Shown here: piece by piece, positions 16,674-24,585 of the stretch | Layout of the letters: the number at the start of each line of letters is the position of its first letter | Numbering within the stretch: the stretch's first letter is position 1 | Source of the DNA: Cyanobium sp. FGCU6 | Lineage (GTDB): Bacteria; Cyanobacteriota; Cyanobacteriia; PCC-6307; Cyanobiaceae | Assembly (NCBI GenBank): GCA_024958655.1 | Contig: JANWUR010000013.1 | Span: 1 to 35,042, forward strand | DNA length: 35,042 nt | Direction of reading: 5' to 3' | Position numbers and translations under genes: made by a program | The notes under the pieces: generated by a model | Database searches by the model: none | Told to the model about the DNA's origin: nothing | Seen by the model: only the letters and a program-made list of their open reading frames with translations

Positions 16674-18527
16674 TCAGGCCCGACAGGTGAGCATCCAACC
16701 ACCCGTGCCGTCGACCCGCCAGCGGGGCACCCAGTTAAGGAAGGAGTAGTGGAGACCAGCACCATCGTGGTGGCTGAGGTAGCCCCCATTCACCAGATCA
16801 CAGTTGCCGTAGGGATCATTCACGAAGAAGCCCGTGTCGTCGTAGCCGATCACGACGATCCAGTGACCACCACCGCTGGGGGAGGAGACGGGGCCGTCGC
16901 ACAGCCAGCCCACGGCCACGGGGCGACCCGCATCGATCTCCTGTTGGAGCATGGCCACGGTGCCATTGGTCTGGTAGTGGGCATCCAGGCCGAGAGAGCG
17001 AAGCGCTCCCAGCTGGGCGGCGGCCTCCGTACTGTCGCCGTAGCGGGCGCGCAACTTGTCGTAGACGTTTTCGTTGGGTTCCTTGCCCCAGTACTGGGCC
17101 AGCATGGCTGAACTCGCGGAGAAGCATTCGCGCCAGCCCTGCCCATCGGCCATCAACAGCTGATCGTCGTAGGGCACCTTCAGGGGATTGCCGAAGTGCG
17201 AGGGGACGATTGCCGCCCCTGCAGCGGGCTTGACAGCCTGGGCGGCAGGAGACCCGTCGCCGGTAGCCACCGGTGTGCACCAGAGGTGGGCTTCCGCCTG
17301 GCGTCGACGCAACAGGCCGGCCTCAACGCTGGTGCCGGGATCGCAGTAGAGCAGAAGGGTCTGGGGCACCTGATTCCAGTCCCGGTTTTTCAGATCACGG
17401 GTGATAGTGGCGAAGTTTGTGTCATCGCCGTAGAAATCCGAGCCCAGATTCCAGGCGAAATCCAGCAGGGCACAACGCTGATTGACATTCATCTGCTGCC
17501 AGTAGGGAATCGTGCCGGCCAGATGGTTGGCGCAGGCCTGGGCCTGCCGTCGCAGTTCCGCCTCGGCCTCGGCGGGCGTGATGGTCTGACCCGGTTGCAC
17601 AGGCTGACCATGAATCGTGGTGAAGCCATAGCCGATGGTCCACGGTTCGGCGCCACTGGCTGGATCGGGATAGGCATGGTCCACAAAGCCCTCGAACCGG
17701 CGAATCAACTGCAGGGCGGGGCCATCGCCATCTGCGTCCGACGGCGGAGCTGGAGCAGCGTGGGGGATGGGCGGGGCCGGAGGCGCTGATCGCGGGCGGG
17801 GGAGGGTGGTTGCTGCGGCGGCGGCTGCCGGTGGGGGTGCTGCCAGCGCTTCCCCCCCGCTGGCCTGGCCAGCGGAAGTACTGCGGATCCCGGGCTGAAT
17901 GGCCGTGGAGATCTTGTTGGCCGCGTAGGGGGCAAACAGGCTCAGACCGGACAGAAGGAAGGTGGTGACCGCTGGCATGGAAGCCGGCAGCTGGCAGGTG
18001 AGGCCAAAGCTGTACAGAGCGAAGGTGCCGAAGCCCATGTAGAGCATCAGAATCGCCAACCCGCCGAGGGTGGCGATCATGCGACTGCTGCTGGCCTCCA
18101 GCAGAGTCAAGGCCACTGGCGTGCCGTCCGCTCGCCTGATCACCTTGCGGGCACTCGTCTGCGACGCCATCGCCGAATCGTCGCCGCCCGAGTCGGTCCA
18201 GCGCAGTTCCGCCGGAATGATCAGACGGGTTGGCTCGGAGAGAGCATTCGCCAGCGACCAACCTTCCTTGGTGAGACGCCGCTTCACCAGATAGAGGCCC
18301 AAAAACGTTCCCAGGGCTACAAGCAGCGTGATGGCATAAACCAGCGGCGTGGCCATGGTGCGGCACACATCGGTGTTCACACCCGGGGCACTGACTCCTC
18401 CCATGCGTTCAAGGGTCTGGGCCAGGGCCGCTGGGCCGCTGAAGCCCATCAGGGCCAGTGGCACCAGTTGCCAGCGTCGGAGAGGGAAGCCCATGCAACT
18501 TGTGGAGGCTGCCCTCAGGGTGGCCAT
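16674..18527 (-). CDS. Membrane-anchored GH24 lysozyme fused to a C39-like cysteine peptidase
   Basis: About 617 residues. An N-terminal signal-like stretch ends in AALAQ and is followed by hydrophobic segments (VYAITLLVALGTFLGLYLV, IATLGGLAILMLYMGF, VTTFLLSGLSLFAPY). An Ala/Pro-rich linker leads to a phage-type lysozyme domain with RRFEGF (probable catalytic Glu279) and PWTIGYG. The C-terminal domain is C39/papain-like with WRECFSAS (Cys468), GGHWIVVIGYD (His555) and VNDPYG (Asp571), a full triad. GH24 enzymes cut peptidoglycan glycan strands; the peptidase target is unknown, peptide cross-links or a protein. ATG 18527 was chosen for the signal-like N-terminus; ATG 18494 is also possible, and the frame runs open to 18731 without coding character. 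Confidence 0.8.
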   Translation of the reverse strand: MATLRAASTSCMGFPLRRWQLVPLALMGFSGPAALAQTLERMGGVSAPGVNTDVCRTMATPLVYAITLLVALGTFLGLYLVKRRLTKEGWSLANALSEPTRLIIPAELRWTDSGGDDSAMASQTSARKVIRRADGTPVALTLLEASSSRMIATLGGLAILMLYMGFGTFALYSFGLTCQLPASMPAVTTFLLSGLSLFAPYAANKISTAIQPGIRSTSAGQASGGEALAAPPPAAAAAATTLPRPRSAPPAPPIPHAAPAPPSDADGDGPALQLIRRFEGFVDHAYPDPASGAEPWTIGYGFTTIHGQPVQPGQTITPAEAEAELRRQAQACANHLAGTIPYWQQMNVNQRCALLDFAWNLGSDFYGDDTNFATITRDLKNRDWNQVPQTLLLYCDPGTSVEAGLLRRRQAEAHLWCTPVATGDGSPAAQAVKPAAGAAIVPSHFGNPLKVPYDDQLLMADGQGWRECFSASSAMLAQYWGKEPNENVYDKLRARYGDSTEAAAQLGALRSLGLDAHYQTNGTVAMLQQEIDAGRPVAVGWLCDGPVSSPSGGGHWIVVIGYDDTGFFVNDPYGNCDLVNGGYLSHHDGAGLHYSFLNWVPRWRVDGTGGWMLTCRA

Positions 18528-18704
18528 ACCGAATCGATCGCAACAGTGTATGAAATTGTTTTTGACATCATCATTGGCCTCCCCAAGACAGAAGCCTCTG
18601 GTCGTATCTGGAGAGCCTGCTCCAGGTGTTGGCACCATCCTGAAGGTCGCCTCGGCCCTAGGACTGACATCTGCGCGAGAACAGCCGTTTGCCAAGCAAC
18701 AGCC

Positions 18705-18865
18705 ATGGCGTCCAATCACGCCAAGGGTCACTCTGCCGCGACAGCCTGCGCGCTTTCACCACCACCCTCGGGGAACAGAGCCGCGATATCCGGGAGGTCC
18801 GGGAGCAGGCCTGGATCGCCCATCACTGCGCTGAGGTGATGCCATCACCGCCTCCGGGCCCCTGA
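18705..18865 (+). pseudogene. Possible frameshifted remnant of a small gene
   Basis: From about 18737 a plus frame reads protein-like for 40 residues (RDSLRAFTTTLGEQSRD, REQAWIAHHCAEVM) and stops at TGA 18863-18865, 4 nt short of the opposing gene end. The only nearby ATG (18705, MASNHAKGHS) lies in another frame, so one indel would be needed to join them. I do not recognise the family. This is weak evidence from amino-acid texture only. Confidence 0.22.
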
Positions 18866-18869
18866 ACGC

Positions 18870-19142
18870 CTACAGCGACGGATCCCCATGGAACAACCTG
18901 GAGACATCCTCCTCGTCCTCGCCATGGAACAGAATCCGTGCAGCATTCATGCCGACGCCATAGTTCCTGGCCAGATCGCGTGAGATTCTCTCCGAGCTGG
19001 CGTCAAACGCGCAACCGATCACCGGCAGATGGTGGGTGTTGTTCAGTGTGTGGGGATCTTGAAGCCGAAGCACTGGCCGAACGCACCGGCCCTCCCAGGA
19101 CCCCAGATTCCCCGCCTCCAGGCTCAGGTCCCGGAGGTTCAT
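18870..19142 (-). CDS. Small hypothetical protein downstream of tRNA-Leu
   Basis: A 90-residue reading from ATG 19142, starting 17 nt beyond the tRNA 3' end on the same strand. The C-terminal half looks like genuine protein ([21 protein letters not shown], then acidic [11 protein letters not shown]). I do not recognise it. It has no signal peptide or membrane segment. It could be the end of a larger gene truncated by an insertion at the tRNA, or a small native gene. The frame also runs upstream through the tRNA, so the true start is unclear. Confidence 0.35.
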   Translation of the reverse strand: MNLRDLSLEAGNLGSWEGRCVRPVLRLQDPHTLNNTHHLPVIGCAFDASSERISRDLARNYGVGMNAARILFHGEDEEDVSRLFHGDPSL

Positions 19143-19159
19143 CGCAGCCCTTCGGAAGG

Positions 19160-19243
19160 TGGGGGCAGGGGGACTTGAACCCCCACAGCCTTGCAGCCTG
19201 CGGATTTTAAGTCCGCTGCGTCTACCGATTCCGCCATGCCCCC
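19160..19243 (-). tRNA. trnL-UAA: tRNA-Leu (UAA anticodon), intronless
   Basis: The minus strand folds as a class II tRNA of 84 nt. The acceptor pairs GGGGGCA with TGCCCCC, the anticodon arm is GCGGA-CTTAAAA-TCCGC with anticodon TAA, there is a long variable arm, and the T arm is GGGGGTTCAAGTCCCCC. The encoded 3' end is A-CC without a full CCA. The group I intron that splits this anticodon loop in many cyanobacteria is absent. Confidence 0.96.
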
Positions 19244-19290
19244 GCCGCAGGAGTCTAGATTTCGCGCCTCCCCGCACCGTGGTCCCGGCG

Positions 19291-19545
19291 ATGCCCGCCC
19301 TCCTGAGCGAGATCTCCTCCGAAACCCTGCTGGTGCTGGGTCTTTACCTCGCCATCGCCGGGGCCTACCTGGTGGTGGTGCCGCTGGCGCTCTACTTCTG
19401 GATGCACCGCCGCTGGAATGTGATGGGCAAGATCGAGCGCACCGGGGTGTACGGCCTGGTGTTCCTGTTCTTCCCCGGCCTGATCCTGTTCGCCCCGTTC
19501 CTCAACTTCCGCATGGCCGGCCAGGGCGAGGTTCGGCCCGGATGA
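19291..19545 (+). CDS. ndhL: NAD(P)H-quinone oxidoreductase subunit L
   Basis: An 84-residue membrane subunit of cyanobacterial NDH-1, the thylakoid complex used for respiration and cyclic electron flow. Two transmembrane helices are visible, around residues 12-35 and 53-72. Family signatures are [25 protein letters not shown] and LFAPFLN. The length is typical. The next gene overlaps its stop by 4 nt (ATGA), so the pair is translationally coupled, and trpA follows on the same strand, an order I recall from picocyanobacteria. A tRNA lies divergently 47 nt upstream. Confidence 0.95.
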   Translation: MPALLSEISSETLLVLGLYLAIAGAYLVVVPLALYFWMHRRWNVMGKIERTGVYGLVFLFFPGLILFAPFLNFRMAGQGEVRPG

Positions 19546-19877
19546 CCCGCGGACAGTCCCTGCTGCTCGGCCTCGCCGTCTTCGGGCTCGGGGCGGCTGG
19601 TTACGGCGGCTTCAGAGCCAGCGGCCTCGAGGGCTTCTCCCCCGGCATCGCCGCCTCAGCCCTGCTGATGGTGGTGGTGTTGGGCTGGACGGCCACCTAT
19701 CTCTTCCGGGTGGTCACCGGCCGCATGACCTACCTCGAGCAGCGCCGTCTTCACCGCGCCAGCGCCAACGCCCTCAGCGACGACGAACTGATGCAGCGCT
19801 TCCAGGCCCTGCCGCCCGAGGAGCAGGAGCGATTGCTGGCGGAGGCCGGCGCCGGCGAGGACTCGGTGCTCCCATAG
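19542..19877 (+). CDS. DUF3007 family membrane protein
   Basis: A 111-residue protein with two hydrophobic helices (about residues 6-25 and 33-57, the latter [15 protein letters not shown]). A charged helical tail follows ([26 protein letters not shown]). The layout and its coupling to ndhL match the cyanobacterial/plastid DUF3007 family, whose function is not established. The start codon lies within the ndhL stop (ATGA). The link with ndhL makes a thylakoid NDH-1-related role a fair guess. Confidence 0.85.
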   Translation: MTRGQSLLLGLAVFGLGAAGYGGFRASGLEGFSPGIAASALLMVVVLGWTATYLFRVVTGRMTYLEQRRLHRASANALSDDELMQRFQALPPEEQERLLAEAGAGEDSVLP

Positions 19878-19908
19878 GCTCGGCTGCGACGCCCCGCCGC
19901 CCGGCCCG

Positions 19909-20748
19909 ATGAGCGCCTCCCTCTCCGACCCGGCCACCCACCCCCACGCGATCCACGCTCGCTTCGCCGCCCTCGCGGCCCGGGGACGCTGCGCCCTGAT
20001 GCCTTTCCTGATGGCCGGCGATCCGTCGCTGGAGGTGACCGGCGAGACCCTGCTGGCCCTGCAGGCCGAGGGCGCCGACCTGATCGAACTGGGCATTCCC
20101 TACAGCGATCCCCTCGCCGACGGACCCGTGATCCAGGCGGCCGCCGGCCGCGCCCTGGCCGCCGGCACCACCCCCGGCCGGGTGCTCGAGCTGCTCGCCG
20201 GCCTGCGGAGCACGCTCTCCATCCCGGTGGTGCTGTTCACCTACAGCAATCCCCTGCTCAACCGCGGCATGGAGGCCTTCTGCCGCGACGCCGCCGCCGC
20301 CGGCGCCGCCGGTCTGGTGGTGCCCGACCTGCCGTTGGAGGAGGCCGAGAAGCTCTCGCCGATCGCCGCCGCCCATGGCCTTGATCTGGTGCTCCTGGTG
20401 GCCCCCACCACGCCGGCCGAACGCATGGCCCGCATCCATGCCGCCAGCCGCGGCTTCACCTATCTGGTGAGCGTCACCGGCGTTACGGGGGTGCGCACCC
20501 AGCTCGAAGACCGGGTCGCCCCCCTGGTGCGCAGCCTCAAGGACTTCGGCGGTGCCCCGGTAGCCGTGGGCTTCGGCATTGCCAGCCCCGACCAGGTGCG
20601 CCAGGTGCGCGACTGGGGCGCCGACGGCGCCATCGTGGGCAGCGCGCTGGTGCGGGTGATGGCCGAGGCCCATGCCGGCGGCAACGACGTGGCCGCCGCT
20701 GCTGCCGGCTTCGTCCGCAGCCTGCGCCAGGCTCTCGACGCCGCCTGA
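19909..20748 (+). CDS. trpA: Tryptophan synthase alpha chain
   Basis: A 279-residue TIM-barrel enzyme that splits indole-3-glycerol phosphate to indole and glyceraldehyde 3-phosphate, in complex with TrpB. The opening PFLMAGDPS is present. The catalytic pair sits in [16 protein letters not shown] as Glu60 and Asp71, equivalent to Glu49 and Asp60 of the Salmonella enzyme. The phosphate-binding GFGIA and GAIVGSALV loops lie near the end. Length is normal. It lies 31 nt after the DUF3007 gene, likely in one transcript, and is separate from other trp genes. A convergent gene ends 27 nt downstream. Confidence 0.98.
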   Translation: MSASLSDPATHPHAIHARFAALAARGRCALMPFLMAGDPSLEVTGETLLALQAEGADLIELGIPYSDPLADGPVIQAAAGRALAAGTTPGRVLELLAGLRSTLSIPVVLFTYSNPLLNRGMEAFCRDAAAAGAAGLVVPDLPLEEAEKLSPIAAAHGLDLVLLVAPTTPAERMARIHAASRGFTYLVSVTGVTGVRTQLEDRVAPLVRSLKDFGGAPVAVGFGIASPDQVRQVRDWGADGAIVGSALVRVMAEAHAGGNDVAAAAAGFVRSLRQALDAA

Positions 20749-20775
20749 AGCCCGGGCCGCTCCTGGGGGCCGGCC

Positions 20776-21525
20776 TCAGAGCCGGATCGCGTCCGCCACC
20801 TGCGACGGTGCGCCGTCGCGGTTCGCTCCCATCGACCAGAGTTCGGCCCTGAACGGCCCCTCCGGCTTCACCAGCAGGCGGGTGCGACGGCCGCTCGACC
20901 AGTCGATCGCCACGGCGCCGGCCTGGATCCGCCAGGTGCCGCTGCCATCGGCATCGAGGGTGTTGGCGGCCCGACCATCGGACAGCAGGCTCACCAGCCA
21001 GGGGGCCTGGGCCGCCGACGGCGGCATGATCCGGTACACCCCCACCAGCGCGGCAACCCCGGCGTCCACGCGGATGGCTTGGCGGGCGTTTGTGGGAGGG
21101 CCGTTGCGGTCGGCACCCGGAGCCCACGACCACTGCACCATGCCGGCCGGCCCCAGCAGCAGGGTGTCGGTCCAGCCGCTGGAGTAATCCACCCGCAGGC
21201 CATTGCCCCAGCCCCGCCAGCGCCCCCGCTCCAGCAGATCGGCGGCCGTGAAGGCACCGGCCTCCGCGGACCGCGGACCGCGGCCGGCTGCCGCGGTGGT
21301 GGCCCGGCCGTCGGCGTCGAGCCGCAGGTTGAACAGCACGTTGGCGTTATCCGCCAGCGACCACACCCCCAACAGCCGGGCGGGGTCGGCTTCAGCGGCA
21401 TCGGAGGCCACGGCGCCCAGACGGGGCTGGGCCGGCACAGGGGCCGCAGAAGCCGGTCCCGGGGGCGCGATGGTGGTGGCGGCCACCAGCAGCAGGGCCG
21501 GAAGGGGCGCGGAGGACAGGCGCAC
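20776..21525 (-). CDS. Secreted protein of two related halves, unknown function
   Basis: A 249-residue protein with a signal peptide (hydrophobic LPALLLVAATTIA, cleavage near ASAA). The mature part holds two homologous repeats of about 95 residues. The first runs from LLGVWSL through RVDYSSGWTDTLLL to GADRNGPPTNARQAIRV, the second from LVGVYRI through AIDWSSGRRTRLLV to GANRDGAPSQVADAIRL. Matching WxMGANRDG/WAPGADRNG motifs close each half. The fold may be an eight-stranded barrel, but I do not recognise the family. It probably acts in the periplasm or outside. It is convergent with trpA and divergent from the methyltransferase gene, whose start lies 38 nt away. Confidence 0.7.
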   Translation of the reverse strand: MRLSSAPLPALLLVAATTIAPPGPASAAPVPAQPRLGAVASDAAEADPARLLGVWSLADNANVLFNLRLDADGRATTAAAGRGPRSAEAGAFTAADLLERGRWRGWGNGLRVDYSSGWTDTLLLGPAGMVQWSWAPGADRNGPPTNARQAIRVDAGVAALVGVYRIMPPSAAQAPWLVSLLSDGRAANTLDADGSGTWRIQAGAVAIDWSSGRRTRLLVKPEGPFRAELWSMGANRDGAPSQVADAIRL

Positions 21526-21563
21526 GGGGCAGGGTGCGGAGCGGCGCCCCCATGATGGGGGTC

Positions 21564-22364
21564 ATGGACAGGCCTTGCGACTGGTTCGGCGCGGTGGCCG
21601 GGGACTACGCCCGCCATCGCCTCACCTATCCCACCGCGTTCTTCACGGCCTTCCTCGAACGGTTGCCGGTCGCCGCCGGCCCGGAGGGTCCGCTGGTGTG
21701 GGACTGCGGCTGCGGCAACGGCCAGGCGGCCCTGGCCCTGGCCGAACGCGGGGTGAACGTGATCGCCACCGATGCCAGTGCCGAACAGCTGGCCGCCGCC
21801 TTCCCCCATCCCCGCATCCGCTACCGCCGCGCGGAGGCATCAGCCAGCGGCCTGGCGGACACCAGCGTGGACGCCATCGTGGTGGCGGCGGCGGTGCACT
21901 GGTTCGCCGGGCCGGCCTTCAACCGTGAGGCGCAGAGGGTGTGCCGGCCCGGCAGCCCGATGGCCTGGATCGGCTACCTCACGGTGCAGGCGCTGGATCC
22001 GGCGGTGGACACCGTGCTCCAGCGCTTCTACCACCAGGATCTGGCGCCCTGGTGGCCGCCGGAGCGCCGTTGGGTCGAGGCCTCCTACGCCGGCCTCGAC
22101 TTCCCCGGACGCGAATGGCCCTTCCCCGACCACCTCCACATCGATCGCCACTGGACGCTCGCGGAACTGGTGGGGCACCTCGGCACCTGGTCGGCGGTGC
22201 AGCGGGTCCGCTCCGGCGGCGTGGATCCCCTGCCCGCCCTGACCCGTGAGCTGGCAGGGTGCTGGCCCGGCGATGCCGATGCCCGGGTAGGTCTGCGCTG
22301 GCCATTCATGGGCCGCTGGGGCGCCGTGGGGGCTGCAGTGGCAGCGGGCGCCATGGGAACCTGA
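21564..22364 (+). CDS. Class I SAM-dependent methyltransferase (Methyltransf_11-like)
   Basis: A 266-residue enzyme. Motif I is WDCGCGNGQAALALAERG. Motif II carries VIATDASAEQL with the ribose-binding acidic residue, followed by YRRAEAS and VAAAVHWF. The N-terminal WFGAVAGDYARHRLTYP is typical of the branch that includes trans-aconitate-type and related small-molecule methyltransferases. The substrate is unknown. ATG 21564 was chosen as it gives the usual N-terminus; ATG 21552/21555 just upstream are possible. It faces away from the secreted protein and precedes the Nif11-like gene by 19 nt, so the three genes here may be one transcript. Confidence 0.85.
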   Translation: MDRPCDWFGAVAGDYARHRLTYPTAFFTAFLERLPVAAGPEGPLVWDCGCGNGQAALALAERGVNVIATDASAEQLAAAFPHPRIRYRRAEASASGLADTSVDAIVVAAAVHWFAGPAFNREAQRVCRPGSPMAWIGYLTVQALDPAVDTVLQRFYHQDLAPWWPPERRWVEASYAGLDFPGREWPFPDHLHIDRHWTLAELVGHLGTWSAVQRVRSGGVDPLPALTRELAGCWPGDADARVGLRWPFMGRWGAVGAAVAAGAMGT

Positions 22365-22383
22365 TCCAACCTGTCCTGAGCCG

Positions 22384-22671
22384 ATGACCAGCGGTCCGTC
22401 CGAACTGATCGCCAGCGCCCCCCGCACCGAACTGGAAACGCTGTTCGCCTTCCTCGGCCGCATCCGCGACGATGCCGGGCTGCGCGAGCAGATCAACTGG
22501 ATGCAGACCGTGCTCGAAGTGAGTGAACTCGCCGGCGGGCAAGGGCAGGCGTTCCGGCCGGAACTGCTGGTGGCGGTGCTGGAGAGCTGCAACGAGGCGC
22601 CCTACGCCCGCGAAGGTCTGATGGATGAAAAACTCATCCGCGTTCACCTCCGCCGCGACAACTTCCTGTGA
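22384..22671 (+). CDS. Nif11-like domain small protein
   Basis: A 95-residue protein. Residues 15-65 fit the Nif11 domain pattern (LFAFLGRIRDDAGLREQI, then EVSELAGGQGQAF and ELLVAVLE). Such domains occur alone in many cyanobacteria and as leader regions of some ribosomal peptides. Here there is no double-glycine site or cysteine-rich core, so a peptide precursor is unlikely. The last codons overlap the GTG start of the YciI-like gene (GTGA), implying coupled translation. The function is unknown. Confidence 0.6.
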   Translation: MTSGPSELIASAPRTELETLFAFLGRIRDDAGLREQINWMQTVLEVSELAGGQGQAFRPELLVAVLESCNEAPYAREGLMDEKLIRVHLRRDNFL

Positions 22672-22934
22672 AATTCGTTCTCTGGGGCACCTACTGCGAC
22701 AACGCGCTCGAGCGTCGCACCCCGTTCCGCGAGGAGCATCTCGCCGGTCTTCGCCGCCAGAAGGAGGAGGGCATCCTCCTGACCCTCGGTCCCACCGAAG
22801 GCAGCACCCACGTGTTCGGCATCTACGAGGCCGAGAGCCTCGAGCTGGTGGAGAGCCTGGTGAAGGGCGATGTGTACTGGCGCAACGGCATCTGGACCGC
22901 TGTGGACATTTATCCCTGGATCCAGGCGTTCTGA
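22668..22934 (+). CDS. YciI-like family protein
   Basis: An 88-residue ferredoxin-like-fold protein of the YciI/YCII type. It has the expected opening FVLWGTYCDNALERR, followed by REEHLAGLRRQKEEG with the family histidine and the GILLTLGP turn. GDVYWRNGIWTAVDIYPW comes towards the end. Relatives include small dimeric proteins and lyase-like enzymes of uncertain substrate. The GTG start at 22668 overlaps the preceding stop, which decides the start. It is the last gene before the terminator of the opposing porin-like gene. Confidence 0.85.
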   Translation: MKFVLWGTYCDNALERRTPFREEHLAGLRRQKEEGILLTLGPTEGSTHVFGIYEAESLELVESLVKGDVYWRNGIWTAVDIYPWIQAF

Positions 22935-22978
22935 TCCGCCGTCCATGGCCGGGCGGACCACAACAAGCAGACCACAAC

Positions 22979-23006
22979 AAAAAAAAGGAGCCGGCATGCC
23001 GGCTCC
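22979..23006 (-). terminator. Rho-independent terminator of the outer-membrane protein gene
   Basis: A perfect 20-nt palindrome at 22987-23006 (stem GGAGCCGGCA / TGCCGGCTCC) is followed on the minus strand by eight Ts (complement of A at 22979-22986). It lies 48 nt beyond the stop of the minus-strand gene. On the plus strand no T-run follows, so it should act on the minus strand only. Confidence 0.9.
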
Positions 23007-23054
23007 TCCAGGGATGCAGGGGTGGCCCGGAAGACGCCCCCACGGGTGAGGGGC

Positions 23055-23933
23055 TCACCAGAGGCCGCGGATCGGGGCGGGAGCCGGCTCAGGCTCGGGC
23101 TGAGGCATGGGAGCCGGGGCGGGCTCGGGCTGGGGTTCGGGAGCAACCACCACCACTTCGGGGGAAGCGAAGCGATAACGGAAGCCAAGCTTGGCGCCGA
23201 AATCGTTATAGGAGTTGAAGTGAACGTCGCCGTTGTAGAAGCCGCTGGCGCCGGAGTAGGTGCCCTCCAGATAGACGTCGGTGTTGAAGCTCATGATGTA
23301 GCTGACACCGGCCTTGGCCTGCCAGCCGAACACTCCGCGATTGGCGCTACTGGTGCGATAGCCATCCACCGTGAAGCTGGGGGTGCTCAGGTTGGTATAG
23401 CCGATACCACCGCCGAGGTAGGGAACGAAACGGCTGTTGGTGTCGATGTCCCAGTACAGGCTGCCCATGACATCATTCTTGTTGATGATGCCGGAGCCGC
23501 TGAAGTTGTAGTTGCTGTTGTTGATGTTGACTTCGTTCAGGCTCGCCCGGGTGTAGCCATAGGTGAGCTCTGTACGGATGGCGCCGAAGTCGTAGCCGAT
23601 GCCGCCGTCAATCGAGAAGCCGCCACCGAAGCTGAGGTCACCGCTGGGCTGATCACCGGGGAACACGTCGCTGGTGCGGATGCCCAGGCTGGAGGGCCAG
23701 GCGGCACCGGCACCCACGGTCAGGTACCAGCCGTTGACGGATTCCACTTCCACCACTTCAACGGTGGTGGGGCTGCCGAACCCCTGGGCCACCTGGGGAG
23801 CAGCCTGGGGCTCAATGCGGAGCTGCTCGGCACCAGACTCGGTACCGGCGAAGGAAGGGGAGGCAAGCAGTGCACCGCTGGCGGCAGCAAAGCCGACGCC
23901 GCGAAGCAGAGCCTTGCGGATGCTGTTGGACAT
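23055..23933 (-). CDS. Outer-membrane beta-barrel protein with a proline-rich tail
   Basis: A 292-residue precursor. Residues 1-30 are a signal peptide (ALLRGVGFAAASGALLAS, cleavage near SFAG). A linker leads to an OmpA/Omp_b-brl-like barrel from about residue 65, with alternating strands such as GWYLTVGAGAAW, FSIDGGIGYDFG, FVPYLGGGIGYT and AKLGFRYRF. The C-terminus after the last strand is a Pro/Glu/Ala repeat tail (PEPQPEPAPAPMPQPEPEP) that may cross or bind peptidoglycan. It is probably a surface or porin-like protein of the outer membrane; transport activity is not shown. ATG 23933 fits the signal peptide. The upstream region is AT-rich with a TATCTA-like -10 near 23968, and a strong terminator follows. 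Confidence 0.85.
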   Translation of the reverse strand: MSNSIRKALLRGVGFAAASGALLASPSFAGTESGAEQLRIEPQAAPQVAQGFGSPTTVEVVEVESVNGWYLTVGAGAAWPSSLGIRTSDVFPGDQPSGDLSFGGGFSIDGGIGYDFGAIRTELTYGYTRASLNEVNINNSNYNFSGSGIINKNDVMGSLYWDIDTNSRFVPYLGGGIGYTNLSTPSFTVDGYRTSSANRGVFGWQAKAGVSYIMSFNTDVYLEGTYSGASGFYNGDVHFNSYNDFGAKLGFRYRFASPEVVVVAPEPQPEPAPAPMPQPEPEPAPAPIRGLW

Positions 23934-24063
23934 TTGAACAGAGGGTCTCACACCAATGTCTGTCTAGATAACGACACTCCCATAAACATGATTCGATGGA
24001 CACTGATCACCGTGTCACAGAGCCGTTTCGGCAAAAAGAACCGAATGTTGTCAGAAAGTTGCA

Positions 24064-24495
24064 TCAGGAGCGCGGCCAGCCCGCCTGGGCCTGCTCCCAG
24101 ACCCAGGCGGCCACGGCTTCCGGACCTCCCGGTCCGAGGACCTCGCCATAGGCGGACATCTGTCCGCGACCAGAGGCTGCGACCGCTGCGATCGCCGCTG
24201 GATCGGCGAGGCCGTTCCGCTTCAGGGCCTCCAGCCGCAGGGTGCGTCCGCGCCTGATGATGTTGCCGCCATGCACATGGCAACCGGCGCAATGGTTCAC
24301 GAACAGTTGCTCCCCAGGCCCTGACGGAGACAGGCCCAGGGCCGGCGGCGGCCAGATCAGGGTCAGCAGCAGCACCGTCCCCGTCAGTGCCACGACGAGG
24401 ATGCGCCAGGCCAGGGCGTTTCGACGCGTTGAGTTTCGACACGCCAAAAACTCACGGTCAGCGGGGCTCGAGAACAGTGGGGCACCGCTGGACAT
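24064..24495 (-). CDS. Cytochrome c6-like protein with an N-terminal membrane helix
   Basis: About 143 residues. A hydrophobic segment (ILVVALTGTVLLLTLIW) serves as signal or anchor. The mature part holds one haem motif CAGCH (Cys69, Cys72, His73) and a GQMSAYG segment with the probable methionine ligand, as in c6/c553 cytochromes. Such proteins carry electrons in the lumen between cytochrome b6f and photosystem I or oxidase; low-abundance c6-like variants exist and this may be one. ATG 24495 is in frame but the start is uncertain. It sits among minus-strand genes without clear coupling. Confidence 0.85.
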   Translation of the reverse strand: MSSGAPLFSSPADREFLACRNSTRRNALAWRILVVALTGTVLLLTLIWPPPALGLSPSGPGEQLFVNHCAGCHVHGGNIIRRGRTLRLEALKRNGLADPAAIAAVAASGRGQMSAYGEVLGPGGPEAVAAWVWEQAQAGWPRS

Positions 24496-24585
24496 CGTGG
24501 AGAGAGGCCGGGTTCTCCAGTCTGCCCAGGAAGACGTGGCCCAGGGCGGACCAGAGAGCGAAACCACGGACCCGGCCCCCACGGC

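Noticed and set aside
1822..19159. Search for integrase, transposase, phage structural genes or repeated tRNA end in the accessory block.
   Set aside because: None seen. The GH24 domain is phage-like, but no other phage gene accompanies it, so a prophage is not supported.
23022..24257. A 411-codon plus-strand frame opposite the outer-membrane protein gene.
   Set aside because: Valine/glycine-rich shadow of beta-strand codons; the minus strand has signal peptide, barrel and terminator.
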